A stretch of DNA of 20,690 nucleotides from contig CAIOTP010000215.1 in the NCBI GenBank assembly GCA_903861235.1, forward strand, positions 1 to 20,690, written 5' to 3'. A program made the translations under genes and the position numbers. The notes beneath the pieces were generated by a model. The model was not told the origin of the DNA, ran no database searches, and saw only the letters and a program-made list of their open reading frames with translations. The DNA is from an uncultured bacterium. GTDB lineage: Bacteria > Planctomycetota > Phycisphaerae > Phycisphaerales > SM1A02. Positions 1 through 9,251 of this stretch are shown piece by piece. How positions within the stretch are numbered: position 1 is the first letter of the stretch; the number at the start of each line of letters is the position of its first letter.

Positions 1-309
1 ATGCGGATGCTTGTCGCCTTCCTCGCGCTCGGTGTGGCCATGGCCTACGTGTCGTTGCCGACCGTGTGGCAGCGGGTGGCGCTGGTGGCCCTGGGCGTGC
101 CCGTGGCCATCTTCGTGAACATGCTCCGCGTGACCACGCTGGGCATCCTGGGCATGATCGATTCCGAGTTCACGGCAGGAGAATTCCACCACTTCATCGG
201 ACTGATCTGGCTCGTGCCGGCCTTCCTGCTTTACATGCTGATTCTCTGGATCCTGTCGAACCTGGTGGTTCGTCAGCCTGAATCGGTCGAGGTGAAGCAT
301 GCGGGTTGA
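1..309 (+). CDS. Exosortase/archaeosortase family protein, C-terminal part (cut by window start)
   Basis: Membrane transpeptidase-like enzyme that recognises C-terminal sorting signals (PEP-CTERM type) on exported proteins at the inner membrane. The 102 visible residues are strongly hydrophobic, with about three membrane segments. They hold two of the three family active-site residues: Arg in NMLRVTTLGIL (visible residue 43) and His in FHHFIGLIW (residues 63-64). The catalytic Cys lies in a CSG motif that in this family falls just before a segment like RMLVAFLAL, so it should lie a few codons upstream of base 1. The ATG at base 1 is therefore almost certainly internal. The stop overlaps the start of the next gene by 11 bp, and that gene is the usual exosortase partner EpsI. 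The exosortase subtype cannot be settled from this fragment. Confidence 0.85.
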   Translation: MRMLVAFLALGVAMAYVSLPTVWQRVALVALGVPVAIFVNMLRVTTLGILGMIDSEFTAGEFHHFIGLIWLVPAFLLYMLILWILSNLVVRQPESVEVKHAG

Positions 310-1165
310 CGCTCCTGTCCGGACGGCCTTCATCGCCGGCTGCGTGACCCTGGTGGTCGGCGGTCTGGGCTTTCGTGTGGCCATGGCCCAGCTGCAGGCG
401 TTCCTTCGCAAGGAAGCGGTTCCGCTCCGAGAGCCGCTGGACCGGCTGCCGGCCTCCCTGGGGCGGTGGAAGCAGGTGGGCAAGGATTCCGTCTTCTCCG
501 ACGCTCTGGTGGAGGAACTGGGCACTCGCAACTACGTGGACCGGCTGTACGCCATGGACGGGGATCCCGCCAAGGGCGTGGTGCAGGTCCATGTGGCGTA
601 CTACACGGGCATGATCGACACCGTCCCCCACATCCCGGAGCGTTGCTGGAACGCCAACGGAATGATCATGCTGGGACAGCCCGAGGTGCATCCCATCACC
701 ATCGATCGGTCGGGATGGGACCTCACCTCGGGCCCGATGCGTTCCAGTGGTGGAGTTCGTTATCCGCTCGCCGACGTGCGAGACGCCGTGACCCGTCGAG
801 TCGAACGGGTCGCCATGCCGCCCACCGATCTCCGCATGACCGTCACCACCTTTCAGGACCCACGGCTGCCGAACGCGACCTTCCTCGGCGGCTATCTGTT
901 CATCGCCAACGGCGACAGCACCCCCTCGGCTCTGGACGTCCGCAACCTCAGCTTCAAGCTGACCGATCGCTTCGCCTACTATTGCAAGGTCCAGTTTTCA
1001 GCACGACTTCCCGGACCGCCCGAGAAAGTGTCGCCCGAGTTTGACCGAATGACCGCAGAGCTCATGCAGGTCCTGCTCCCACGCCTGATGCGGTGCCTTC
1101 CTGATTGGCCCGCCATCGAGGCTGCCTCCGATTCCTCGAACCCACCCAGCCCCGCGAGCTCCTGA
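299..1165 (+). CDS. epsI: EpsI-like exosortase-associated protein (DUF3485)
   Basis: The 288-residue protein has one N-terminal membrane segment (about residues 9-28) and a periplasmic domain. The key match to the EpsI/DUF3485 family is HIPERCW at residues 111-117, which fits the family pattern H-x-P-x-x-C, in the YYTG...HIPERC context. EpsI proteins are encoded beside, or fused to, exosortases in exopolysaccharide loci. Their biochemical role is not settled; the invariant Cys suggests a catalytic or redox function. The ATG at 299 overlaps the exosortase stop by 11 bp and is preceded by GAGGTG about five bases upstream, which supports both the start and translational coupling. The next gene begins 2 bp after the stop. 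Family assignment is confident; the gene symbol is by family analogy only. Confidence 0.85.
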   Translation: MRVDAPVRTAFIAGCVTLVVGGLGFRVAMAQLQAFLRKEAVPLREPLDRLPASLGRWKQVGKDSVFSDALVEELGTRNYVDRLYAMDGDPAKGVVQVHVAYYTGMIDTVPHIPERCWNANGMIMLGQPEVHPITIDRSGWDLTSGPMRSSGGVRYPLADVRDAVTRRVERVAMPPTDLRMTVTTFQDPRLPNATFLGGYLFIANGDSTPSALDVRNLSFKLTDRFAYYCKVQFSARLPGPPEKVSPEFDRMTAELMQVLLPRLMRCLPDWPAIEAASDSSNPPSPASS

Positions 1166-1167
1166 CC

Positions 1168-4100
1168 ATGGCCTCCAAACTCAACTTTCGCTTCCTGACC
1201 ATCTTCATCTCCGTGCTCGCGACGGTGGCCGTTCTGACGGCAGTCGTGTTCGTGTGGAATCGGACATCGGCTCCTGGCCGCAACTTCGCCGCAGGCGAGC
1301 GTTACGAGAAGGAAGGCGACTATCGAAAGGCCCTGTCCGCCTACGGACGTGCGGTCTCGAAGCAGCAGACCAATCCGACCTATCTCGATGCGATGGACCG
1401 GGCGCTGCAGCAGGTGGTGCCGGTGACGGTCGAGGAGGCGCGGGATCTGTACAACCAGTGGATCGCGGTCCGTTTCCAGCGGGGCCGTGCCACGCCCTCG
1501 GATCCGGCGCCCTGGATCCGGGCCATGGAGACGCTGTACGACCGGAACACGGCGTTCAATTCCGACGCCCTGTGGCGGGAGTTCTCGATCGAGGCGGAGC
1601 GAGCTTCGGAGCGAGTGCCTGCCGACGCCTCCGAGCAGAACCTGTTCAAGTACTGGCGTGCCATCGGCTTCACCCGTCGTGGCACCACCGTTTCCGAAGC
1701 GGAGCGGGCGCAGGCCGAGACCTGGCTCCAGGAGGCCGTGGCTGCCGATCCGAAGTTCGACGCGGCTTGGCTCGATCTGATCCGATCCCAGGCCGAAGCG
1801 GCCCAGCGGCTGCTCACGGACAACCGCACCGCGGATGCCCGAAAGCGACTGACCGAACTGGACGCCACGATCGAGGCTGCGAAGCAGGCGAATCCTTCGG
1901 GGGCCGCCTGGCGTCTTGGGCGCCTTGAGCGGCTTTCCGGCCAGTTGGTTCGCAAGGAGCAGGGGGCCACACAGCAGGCGGTCGATGCCATCCGCACCGA
2001 CCTGCTGACCCTCGAAGATCAGGCCATCAAGAGTCGGGAGGCGACCTTCCAGCTGGCCCTGGCTCTGCTGGGCGGCCGGGGCGTGGAGTGGCAGCAGCGG
2101 GTGGTGAAGTTGCTCGCGGATCGTGTCACCGCTCAGCCGAACGACATGTTGGCTCGCCGCGTGCTCGTGGTGGCGGCGGCTGAGGTGGATCGGGATCTGG
2201 CAGATCGCGTGGCCGAGGAAACCATCCAGATGCCCAACCTGCCAGTCTCGCTGGACAGCCTGGTGCAGGACGAGGCCCGAGTTGCGGCCATCACCGCGCT
2301 CTTCAACGCGAGGTTCGCCAAGTACGTCGCCGAGAAGGACCCGACGAAGAAGCAGGCGATGCTGGTCGCCGTGCGCGAGGCTCGGGACCGTGCGGTGAAG
2401 TTCCTCGAGCCTCTCGGTGATCGGGCGGCCATCCGTCTGATCGAGGCGAAGGCGTCCTTGGCCGATGACCGTGTGACGGATGCCGCTGCCGCCTTCGATG
2501 AAGTCCTGAGGACTCAGCCCATCCCCTCCAGCGACACCTTCCTCTACGCCGCCATGACCAACCTGTCGCGGAGAGAGCCGGGCACGGCGCTCCGAATCTG
2601 CAACGAAGGTCTGGAGAAGCACCCGGGGAATCTGCCGCTGCTCATGGTTCGTGCCGACATCGAGGTCGCCATGGGTCGCGTCGAGCAGGCTCGTCGCACG
2701 ATCGCTGAAGTCGAGGTCCTGGATCCGGGCAACCCGAGAGCCAAGGACATGCTGGTGAATCTGGGCCGGGCGCCCGGCTCCATGACCGAGGCGGCGAATG
2801 AAGGCCGTGACGACGCCATCAGCGGCATGTTGGGCGAAGCCGAGCGGCGGATCATGGCCAAGGATTTCGACGGGGCGGCGGCCATGTTGAAGGCGCAGCT
2901 GGAGAAGAACCCCCGCGACCTCCGTCTCTACATTGCGCTGGCTCAGCTCTACGGTGCCGCCAAGGAGGACGTCCAGGAAGGCCTGGCATGGATCGATCGT
3001 GGTCTCAAGATCGATCCGAAGGACCAGCGTCTGCTCCAGCTTCGTGCGATGATCACCACGCGTGATCCCGTGGACCGTGTGCTCGGAAGCCTGGAAGTGC
3101 AGTACGCGGATGCCAAGGCTCGGGATGTGGCGATCTACGTGACGCTCGTGGAACTTCGCCCAAGTTTGCAGGGCATCATCGACTCGCCGCGGAGTTCGGA
3201 TCAGCTCAGGCGGGAGACCACGGCTTCTCTGGAGAAGTTGGACGCCATGCTTCCGGCGAGGCTGGATGCCGCGCTGGCCGCGGCGCCGCGGGACGAGATC
3301 CTGCTGGAGTCCGCATGCCGCGAGTCGATCTCCCGACGCGACTGGAACGGAGTCGAACGCATCGCGGCCTCCGCCGAGAAGGCCGGCGAGCGGGGCATGG
3401 CGGCCGTCATCCGTTCGCGGTCGCTCATCGCCCAGGAGAAGCCAAGGGACGCCATGCAGTTGCTGCTTGCGGCTCGGCAGGCGGGCGACCAGTCCGCGGC
3501 CTTGCTGCGTCAGTTGAGCCTGATGTACGAGCGTGAGGGCAATCTTCAGGCCGCCCTGGAGGCGATGCAGGCGGCGTACGAGAAGCGACCCAACGACGCC
3601 ATGACGGCCCGCCTGTACGCGCTGCTCCTGGACCGGACAGGCGAGCGGACACGGTCGCTCGACACGCTCCGCGCCCTTTCCCGGTCGAATCCCGAGAACC
3701 GGGACATCCTCCATGCGCTGTTGCTGGTCGAGATGGACATCGGTGACCGAGCGGGCGCCTTGGCCATGCGGCGACGCCTCTACCGAGACTCGCCGGGATT
3801 CCGCGAAAACGCCGTGGCATTGGCCAACCTGCTGCTCGAGGCTCCGGGAGAGCCCACCTTCCTTCAGGATGCCAATGGCAACATGCTGTTCAAGCAGGAC
3901 GAGATCCGCAGTCCAAGCCCCGCGGTCCAGCAGAAGATCAAGCAGGCCGAGCAGGACAACATCCGGCTGGGTCAGGACATCCTGAAGCTGCAACTCCAGC
4001 AGAACCCTGACGACCCGAACCTGATCCTCACTCGCGCGCGAGCGCTGGTGCGGCACGGTTCGGTCGCCGATGGTGAGAAGGCGCTGCGCGAGGACATCGC

Positions 4101-5925
4101 CAAGGCCTCCCCTCAGACCGCCAAGATCCTCTGGATCGGACTGGGTGCGCTGATGGCGGAGAACGGCCAGCCGCAGCTGGCCAAGGAGCCTTTCGACAAG
4201 GCGATCGCGCTTCAGGATCCGAAGGAGCGGGACGCCGAGACCGAGATCGCCGACTTCTGGTTCAACCAGCGGCAGTGGGACCGTGCGCGGAAGGTGCTTC
4301 AGCCCGTGGTGGAGTCCGACCTGGATCCCGCGCAGCGGGCGCGTCTTGCGGCGAGACTCGCCGAGGTCTGCAAGAATCTTCGCGACTTCGCGGCGGCCGA
4401 GAAGTACCTGGCCATGGCGGAGAAGGGAGAATCGCAGGCCACCTCCACCCTTCAGATGCTGCGGGGATCCATCGAGGCGGGCCGTGCACTGGAGGCGACC
4501 AACAGCGGCAAGACCGCGGAGGCGCTCGCCGACATGAAGAAGGCCGCGGATTCCATGCGATCTGCGGCCGAACTCACGCCCAACAACGCCATGGCGTGGG
4601 CGGCGCTTGCCGACGCCGAACGGAACATCTTCCTGAGGACCCGCGAGCCCGCCCGACTGGCCGCCGCCAACGCCGCGGCGGACCAGTCCCTGACGATCCT
4701 GAGCACGTACCTGCCGGCGATCCGGATCAAGAAGGATCTGCTGATGGATCAGGGCGATCTTGCCGGCGCGATCGGCCTGATCGAGCGGTTCGTCCGCAGC
4801 GTGCCTCAGTCCGCCGACGGCCGGCGACAGTGGATCGAACTGCTGATGCAGGAAGGAAGTGTGGCGAAGGCGGTGGATGTCGCGGAAGAGGGGGCCCGTC
4901 TGGAGCCGCGGAACCCGCAGTGGGTCAGCCTGATCGGCAACATCCAGAAGAACGCCGGTCGACGGCAGGACGCGATCCGCGCGTTCGACCGGGCGTTCGC
5001 GGCGGCGCCCGAGGAGGCGACGCTCGTGCAGGCGATCAATGTGAGGCTCGAGACGGAGAAGCCGGACTGGGCGGAGATCGTCAGCCTGATCAAGAACAAT
5101 CCGAAGGTGTCGTCCGCCTCGGTCACCCTTCAGGGCATGCTCGCCGCAGCACTGGTGAACAACCGGCAGCGTGACGCCGGATTGCAGGCTCTCCGCTCGC
5201 TTCGTGCGACGATTCTGGACCGCGTGAACAAGCAGGGAGCTCGACCGGACCTCTGGGACGTGTGGTTCGCTTCGGTGGGACAGGCCTTCCGTGACCAGCC
5301 GAAGGAAGCCGAGGCCTTCGTGCTGTCCACCCTCGGAGGAGCGAAGCCGGACTTCTACACCAGCCGGGGCCTCGCTCGCATCTGGAGGCTCCAGGGCAAG
5401 GGCGGACTGGAACCCACCCTGAAGGCCTTCGCCGACGCGATTGCCGCTGCGGGTGACGACAAGGATCTGGCGCTGCAGGTGGCCATGGAGGCGGGCGAGT
5501 GCGCGTATGCCGTCGGCGATTGCGCCAAGGCGTCCGAGTGGTTCAGTCGAGCGGTGGAGATCGCACCGGAGCAGCCGGCCGGATTGAACAACGCGGCCTT
5601 CGTCGTCGTGAAATGCTCCGGCGACGTGGTCCGGGGCGAAGCGTGGGCTCGCAAGGCCACCCAGCTTGCCCCGGGAGTCCCGGACTTCCTGGACACACTG
5701 GGCTACGTCCTGCTTCGGGCGGGCAAGTCCGAGGAGGCACTCGCCCCCCTCCAGCAGGCGGTCACGGTTGCACCGACGCCGCAAGGCATGCTCCATCTGG
5801 TCGAGGCGCTCGCTGCAAGCGGACGCAAGGATGAAGCACGGAAGATGCTCGGTCGGATCGATCCCAAGAAGCTGAGCCCGGAATTGCAGGCGGAACGTGC
5901 CGCCATCGAGAAGTCACTGCAGTGA
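1168..5925 (+). CDS. Very large membrane-anchored TPR-repeat protein of the exosortase/EPS locus
   Basis: The protein has 1585 residues. A short basic N-terminus is followed by one membrane segment (about residues 9-30), and nearly all the rest is helical tetratricopeptide-type repeats with recurrent A-x-x-x-[YF/L]...A-P spacing. Clear units include those around NPRDLRLYIALAQLYG, KRPNDAMTARLYALLLDR, EPRNPQWVSLIGNIQK and, near the C-terminus, PDFLDTLGYVLLRAGKSEEA. This last block closely resembles the TPR proteins that accompany PEP-CTERM/exosortase loci (PrsT-like), which are usually nearer 900 residues. A scaffold role for an envelope polysaccharide assembly is inferred. The ATG at 1168, 2 bp after the epsI stop, was chosen over an upstream in-frame TTG at 1105, because it gives a normal membrane anchor and avoids a 61-bp overlap. 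No lipobox Cys is visible. Confidence 0.85.
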   Translation: MASKLNFRFLTIFISVLATVAVLTAVVFVWNRTSAPGRNFAAGERYEKEGDYRKALSAYGRAVSKQQTNPTYLDAMDRALQQVVPVTVEEARDLYNQWIAVRFQRGRATPSDPAPWIRAMETLYDRNTAFNSDALWREFSIEAERASERVPADASEQNLFKYWRAIGFTRRGTTVSEAERAQAETWLQEAVAADPKFDAAWLDLIRSQAEAAQRLLTDNRTADARKRLTELDATIEAAKQANPSGAAWRLGRLERLSGQLVRKEQGATQQAVDAIRTDLLTLEDQAIKSREATFQLALALLGGRGVEWQQRVVKLLADRVTAQPNDMLARRVLVVAAAEVDRDLADRVAEETIQMPNLPVSLDSLVQDEARVAAITALFNARFAKYVAEKDPTKKQAMLVAVREARDRAVKFLEPLGDRAAIRLIEAKASLADDRVTDAAAAFDEVLRTQPIPSSDTFLYAAMTNLSRREPGTALRICNEGLEKHPGNLPLLMVRADIEVAMGRVEQARRTIAEVEVLDPGNPRAKDMLVNLGRAPGSMTEAANEGRDDAISGMLGEAERRIMAKDFDGAAAMLKAQLEKNPRDLRLYIALAQLYGAAKEDVQEGLAWIDRGLKIDPKDQRLLQLRAMITTRDPVDRVLGSLEVQYADAKARDVAIYVTLVELRPSLQGIIDSPRSSDQLRRETTASLEKLDAMLPARLDAALAAAPRDEILLESACRESISRRDWNGVERIAASAEKAGERGMAAVIRSRSLIAQEKPRDAMQLLLAARQAGDQSAALLRQLSLMYEREGNLQAALEAMQAAYEKRPNDAMTARLYALLLDRTGERTRSLDTLRALSRSNPENRDILHALLLVEMDIGDRAGALAMRRRLYRDSPGFRENAVALANLLLEAPGEPTFLQDANGNMLFKQDEIRSPSPAVQQKIKQAEQDNIRLGQDILKLQLQQNPDDPNLILTRARALVRHGSVADGEKALREDIAKASPQTAKILWIGLGALMAENGQPQLAKEPFDKAIALQDPKERDAETEIADFWFNQRQWDRARKVLQPVVESDLDPAQRARLAARLAEVCKNLRDFAAAEKYLAMAEKGESQATSTLQMLRGSIEAGRALEATNSGKTAEALADMKKAADSMRSAAELTPNNAMAWAALADAERNIFLRTREPARLAAANAAADQSLTILSTYLPAIRIKKDLLMDQGDLAGAIGLIERFVRSVPQSADGRRQWIELLMQEGSVAKAVDVAEEGARLEPRNPQWVSLIGNIQKNAGRRQDAIRAFDRAFAAAPEEATLVQAINVRLETEKPDWAEIVSLIKNNPKVSSASVTLQGMLAAALVNNRQRDAGLQALRSLRATILDRVNKQGARPDLWDVWFASVGQAFRDQPKEAEAFVLSTLGGAKPDFYTSRGLARIWRLQGKGGLEPTLKAFADAIAAAGDDKDLALQVAMEAGECAYAVGDCAKASEWFSRAVEIAPEQPAGLNNAAFVVVKCSGDVVRGEAWARKATQLAPGVPDFLDTLGYVLLRAGKSEEALAPLQQAVTVAPTPQGMLHLVEALAASGRKDEARKMLGRIDPKKLSPELQAERAAIEKSLQ

Positions 5926-5944
5926 CGAACAAGGAACTTTCATC

Positions 5945-8248
5945 ATGAGCCGACTGCCCGTACCCGCCGCTTCGACTCCAGCGCCCTCCCGGCCCCAGGG
6001 ACCGACCCAGCCACCGCGCCCACGACCCGCCGGCCCCGTGATCGATCCGATCCGGGTGCTGCGGCAGAACATCTGGCGGATCATGATCGCGCTGGGTCTC
6101 GGGGGGTGTCTCGGCGTCGGGCTGAACTATCTCTTCCTGCAGATCTATCCGCTGTGGTCCAGCCAGGTCCTCTTCGAGATCCGAAGCCAGCTGGAGGAGG
6201 CCAACGCCCTGACGGCGAAGGACATCGGCACGGAGGACACCGTGGTGCGACTCTCGCAGACCGAGGTGGCGCGTCTCACCAGCAAGGACATTCTGGAGCG
6301 AGCCTTGGCCAGGGCTGAAATCCAGAAGACGCAGTGGGCGAACGGATATCGAGACGCTTCCGGCAACTTCGTCCAGGAGGAGGCGCTGATCGACCTGGAG
6401 GATGAACTGCGGGCAGGCCATCGCCGTGGCACGCAGATCTTCTACGTGTCCTGGATGACGCGTGTGCCCGAAGACGGCCCCATCGTCCTGAACGCGCTCG
6501 CCAAAACCTACGTGGACATCCGCGATCGGGCGGTTCAGGACCGCTTCAACAGCACGCTCCGTCTCTACACGGAGCAGAGAGACGCGTTGGACCGAAGCAT
6601 CAGCCAGCAGAAGGAGACGATCCAGCGTTTCATCTCGGAGAAGGGCATCACCAGTCTCACGGAGGGCAACAGCGCCAATCAGCGCACGCTGGAGAAGCTC
6701 AAGTCGGACATCGCGCAGACCACGGCGGACCTGAGCATTGCCCAGTCGGCTCTTGACCAGGCCCGTCGGAAGCAGAACAACCCCGAGGCGGGCACCACGG
6801 AAGAGGACCGTCGCCGCGCCGGACAGGACATGGTGCTCCAGGACCGGCAGCGGGATGCCGAGGAGATGGCCAAGCGTTACAGCTCGGCCCAGAAGCTCTA
6901 CCGCCCGGGACACGCCACGCTTGAAGCGGCGAAGGCGGACCATGAGGCGGCGGTGTCCGTCCGGAACGCGACCATGGACGACGTGTTGGCCCGGAACCGA
7001 CTCGCCGATCTGAAGGAGGCGAGCAACCGTGTCGACTCCTTCAAGAACCTGCTCCAGAAGCAGGAGACCGATCTGAAGGCGGAGATCAAGAAAGTGGAGG
7101 ACTTCACCTCCAACATGGCCGAGATGCGGGCGTTGCAGGACCAGATCGACGTGCTCCAGCAGCGCCGTGGTGAAGTCGGCAAGACGATTCAGGAGATCGA
7201 GCTCGCACGCTCTCGTGAGGAGAGCAAGCGAGTGGAGATCATCCAGGAGGCCCGAAAGCCGCGCGAGATCACCTTCCCCAAGCTCAAGGTGATGCTCCCC
7301 GCCACGGCCGTGCTGGTGGCCGGTCTGTACGTGCTGGTGCTGTTCGTCCGTGAATTGCTCGACCAGCGCGTGAAGTATCCCAGCGATCTTGGAGCGGTGC
7401 CGGGACGCATCCTCGGCGCCATTCCCGCCCTTGGCGACGACCCTTCCGAGCCCAAGCGAATCGAGATGGTGGTCTCCGAGTCTCCGAACTGCATCCTGGC
7501 GGAGAGCTACCGGCAGGTGGCGGTGCAGGTGGCCAAGGGCATGCAGGCGGCGGGGGCCAAGACGCTGATGGTGGCCAGTCCCATGCCCGGTTCGGGCACC
7601 ACCAGCGCGGCACTGAACATCGCCGCTTGCGAGGCTGCCGTCGGCCGCAAGGTGCTCCTGCTCGGGGCCAACATGCGGCGACCGGGTCTGATGAAGGCCT
7701 TGGGTCTGCCCATGGGCACTCCCGGTCTGGGCGATGTGCTTGCGGGCGCCGATCCCGCCTCGGTGGTGGTCAACGCCAAGCCCAACATCGACGTGCTGGG
7801 GGCTGGCACGCCTCAGAGCCGCGTGTTCGAGCGGCTCAATGGTGCAGCCATGGACAACCTGCTGCAGTGGGCGAGGGATCGTTACGACCTCGTGCTGGTC
7901 GACGCCCCGCCCAGCGTGGTGGCGGGCGAGACGCTCACGCTGGCCAACAAGGTCGACGCATCCATGATCGTGGCCCGCGCATGGCAGGATCAGCGCGGCC
8001 TGGTGATGAAGCTCGCCTCGCAGCTCATGGACAGTCGAAGCACGCTGCTGGGCACCATGCTCAACGGCATGCGGATGACCGCGGGTGGCTACCTGAGGAA
8101 GAATGCCTTGGCCATGGCCAAGTATGCGGAGCACACGGCCGCCTTCGGTGGCATGGACAAGGCGCTGCCGGAACCGGCTGCGGTGAAGGTGAAGAAACCC
8201 AAGGCGGCCAAGCCTGGAAAGGATCCCAAGCCCGGTCCTGGCGCATGA
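5945..8248 (+). CDS. Wzz/BY-kinase-like polysaccharide co-polymerase with degenerate ATPase motifs
   Basis: The 767-residue protein has a Pro-rich cytoplasmic N-terminus (1-33), TM1 (about 44-64), a long periplasmic coiled-coil region (about 190-440), TM2 (about 448-470) and a C-terminal P-loop-like domain (about 500-740). This is the layout of fused Wzz-Wzc/BY-kinases, which set polysaccharide chain length and regulate export. Walker B is intact (LVLVDAPP, Asp653). The Walker A region reads SPMPGSGTTS (545-554), with Thr552 where the ATP-binding Lys belongs. The A' motif reads VLLLGANMRRP (570-580), with Gly574 and Asn576 replacing both Asp of DxD. The tail is Lys/Pro-rich with no tyrosine cluster. 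It is probably a structural chain-length regulator rather than an active kinase. AAGGA at 5931-5935, nine bases before the ATG, fixes the start against an upstream in-frame start at 5897. Confidence 0.88.
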   Translation: MSRLPVPAASTPAPSRPQGPTQPPRPRPAGPVIDPIRVLRQNIWRIMIALGLGGCLGVGLNYLFLQIYPLWSSQVLFEIRSQLEEANALTAKDIGTEDTVVRLSQTEVARLTSKDILERALARAEIQKTQWANGYRDASGNFVQEEALIDLEDELRAGHRRGTQIFYVSWMTRVPEDGPIVLNALAKTYVDIRDRAVQDRFNSTLRLYTEQRDALDRSISQQKETIQRFISEKGITSLTEGNSANQRTLEKLKSDIAQTTADLSIAQSALDQARRKQNNPEAGTTEEDRRRAGQDMVLQDRQRDAEEMAKRYSSAQKLYRPGHATLEAAKADHEAAVSVRNATMDDVLARNRLADLKEASNRVDSFKNLLQKQETDLKAEIKKVEDFTSNMAEMRALQDQIDVLQQRRGEVGKTIQEIELARSREESKRVEIIQEARKPREITFPKLKVMLPATAVLVAGLYVLVLFVRELLDQRVKYPSDLGAVPGRILGAIPALGDDPSEPKRIEMVVSESPNCILAESYRQVAVQVAKGMQAAGAKTLMVASPMPGSGTTSAALNIAACEAAVGRKVLLLGANMRRPGLMKALGLPMGTPGLGDVLAGADPASVVVNAKPNIDVLGAGTPQSRVFERLNGAAMDNLLQWARDRYDLVLVDAPPSVVAGETLTLANKVDASMIVARAWQDQRGLVMKLASQLMDSRSTLLGTMLNGMRMTAGGYLRKNALAMAKYAEHTAAFGGMDKALPEPAAVKVKKPKAAKPGKDPKPGPGA

Positions 8249-8252
8249 TCGC

Positions 8253-9251
8253 ATGGCCGAGCAGCGAACCATCCTCGTGACCGGAGGAGCCGGATTCATC
8301 GGCTCCCACCTCGTCGAGCGGCTGCTCGCACGGGGCGACTCGGTCATGGTGGTGGACGACCTCTCCACGGGTCAGGAGGCGAATCTGCGTTACGCCCGCG
8401 AGCGGTGGGGGGACCGTCTTCGCTTCGTCCGCTCCCGCGTCTCCGAAGCGGAACGGCAGATCCTGGGCACCCGGTTCGACCAGGTGTTCCATCTGGCCGC
8501 CGCGGTGGGCGTTCGAAGGGTGCTGGCCGAGCCGGTGGAGTCCTTGGAGACGAACGTGCACGAGACGGCCGCCGCGCTCCGGCTGGCGGAAGCCTGCGGT
8601 GCCGACTTCCTGCTGGCGAGCAGCAGCGAGGTCTACGGGAAGTCGCCCAAGGTTCCGTTTCGGGAGGATGACGACGTGGTCTTCGGGCCCACCTCGGTGA
8701 CCCGCTGGAGCTACGGCTGTTCGAAGGCGATCGACGAGTACATGGTGCTGGCGAAGGCCATCCGAGGCAGCTTGCGCGTGGTCGTTGCGCGCATCTTCAA
8801 CACCGTCGGTCCCCGCCAGGTGGGCCAGTGGGGGATGGTGCTGCCCCGATTCATCGAGGCGGCGATCGAAGGCCGACCCCTGCAGGTGCATGGCGACGGA
8901 CTGCAGTCCCGCTGCTTCGCCGATGTGCGGGACGTGGCGGGCGGGCTGGAGGCGCTTCTGAGCTGTCCCGGGGCGCACGGCGGCGTGTTCAACATCGGTT
9001 CCGACACTCCGATCACCATCCGGGCATTGGCCGAGCAGGTGATCGCCGCCACGGGATCGCGTGCCGGGCTGGTCCTGGTGCCCTATGAGACGGCGTACCC
9101 GGAAGGGTTCGAGGATCTGCGCGTCCGCCAGCCCGACCTGACGCGGATTCGTGGAGCCGTGGGATTCACGGCCGGCATCCCGATCCGCCGCACGATCGAG
9201 GACCTGGTGGCCGCCGCCAAGGCCACGCGTTCGGAAGGGCGTGCCGCGTGA
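8253..9251 (+). CDS. Extended-SDR NAD-dependent sugar-nucleotide epimerase/dehydratase
   Basis: This 332-residue soluble enzyme belongs to the extended short-chain dehydrogenase family. It shows the NAD-binding Rossmann motif TGGAGFIG (residues 10-17), VVDDLSTG at 33-40, the HLAA motif at 80-83, the active-site SSSEVYG (123-129) and the catalytic Y-x-x-x-K in YGCSK (Tyr154, Lys158). The NTVGPRQVGQWGMVLPRF and HGDGLQSRCFADVRD blocks are typical of epimerases and dehydratases acting on nucleotide sugars in surface-polysaccharide loci. Substrate and exact reaction (4-epimerisation, decarboxylation or 4,6-dehydration) cannot be read from the motifs. It starts 4 bp after the preceding stop, with no strong Shine-Dalgarno, so translation is probably coupled. 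Its stop overlaps the next start by 4 bp (GTGA). It likely supplies a precursor for the glycan started by the neighbouring WecA-type transferase. Confidence 0.88.
   Translation: MAEQRTILVTGGAGFIGSHLVERLLARGDSVMVVDDLSTGQEANLRYARERWGDRLRFVRSRVSEAERQILGTRFDQVFHLAAAVGVRRVLAEPVESLETNVHETAAALRLAEACGADFLLASSSEVYGKSPKVPFREDDDVVFGPTSVTRWSYGCSKAIDEYMVLAKAIRGSLRVVVARIFNTVGPRQVGQWGMVLPRFIEAAIEGRPLQVHGDGLQSRCFADVRDVAGGLEALLSCPGAHGGVFNIGSDTPITIRALAEQVIAATGSRAGLVLVPYETAYPEGFEDLRVRQPDLTRIRGAVGFTAGIPIRRTIEDLVAAAKATRSEGRAA

Noticed and set aside
979..5796. Open reading frame of 1605 codons on the - strand, antisense to the TPR gene
   Set aside because: It mirrors the TPR gene, whose high-GC codon use rarely gives stop codons on the opposite strand. 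The translation is Arg/Leu/Gly/His-rich with no recognisable domain, while the + strand product has coherent TPR repeats and operon spacing.
5762..8368. Open reading frame of 868 codons on the - strand, antisense to the Wzz/BY-kinase-like gene
   Set aside because: Same codon-bias shadow; the sense strand has TM segments, a coiled coil, Walker B and a good ribosome-binding site.
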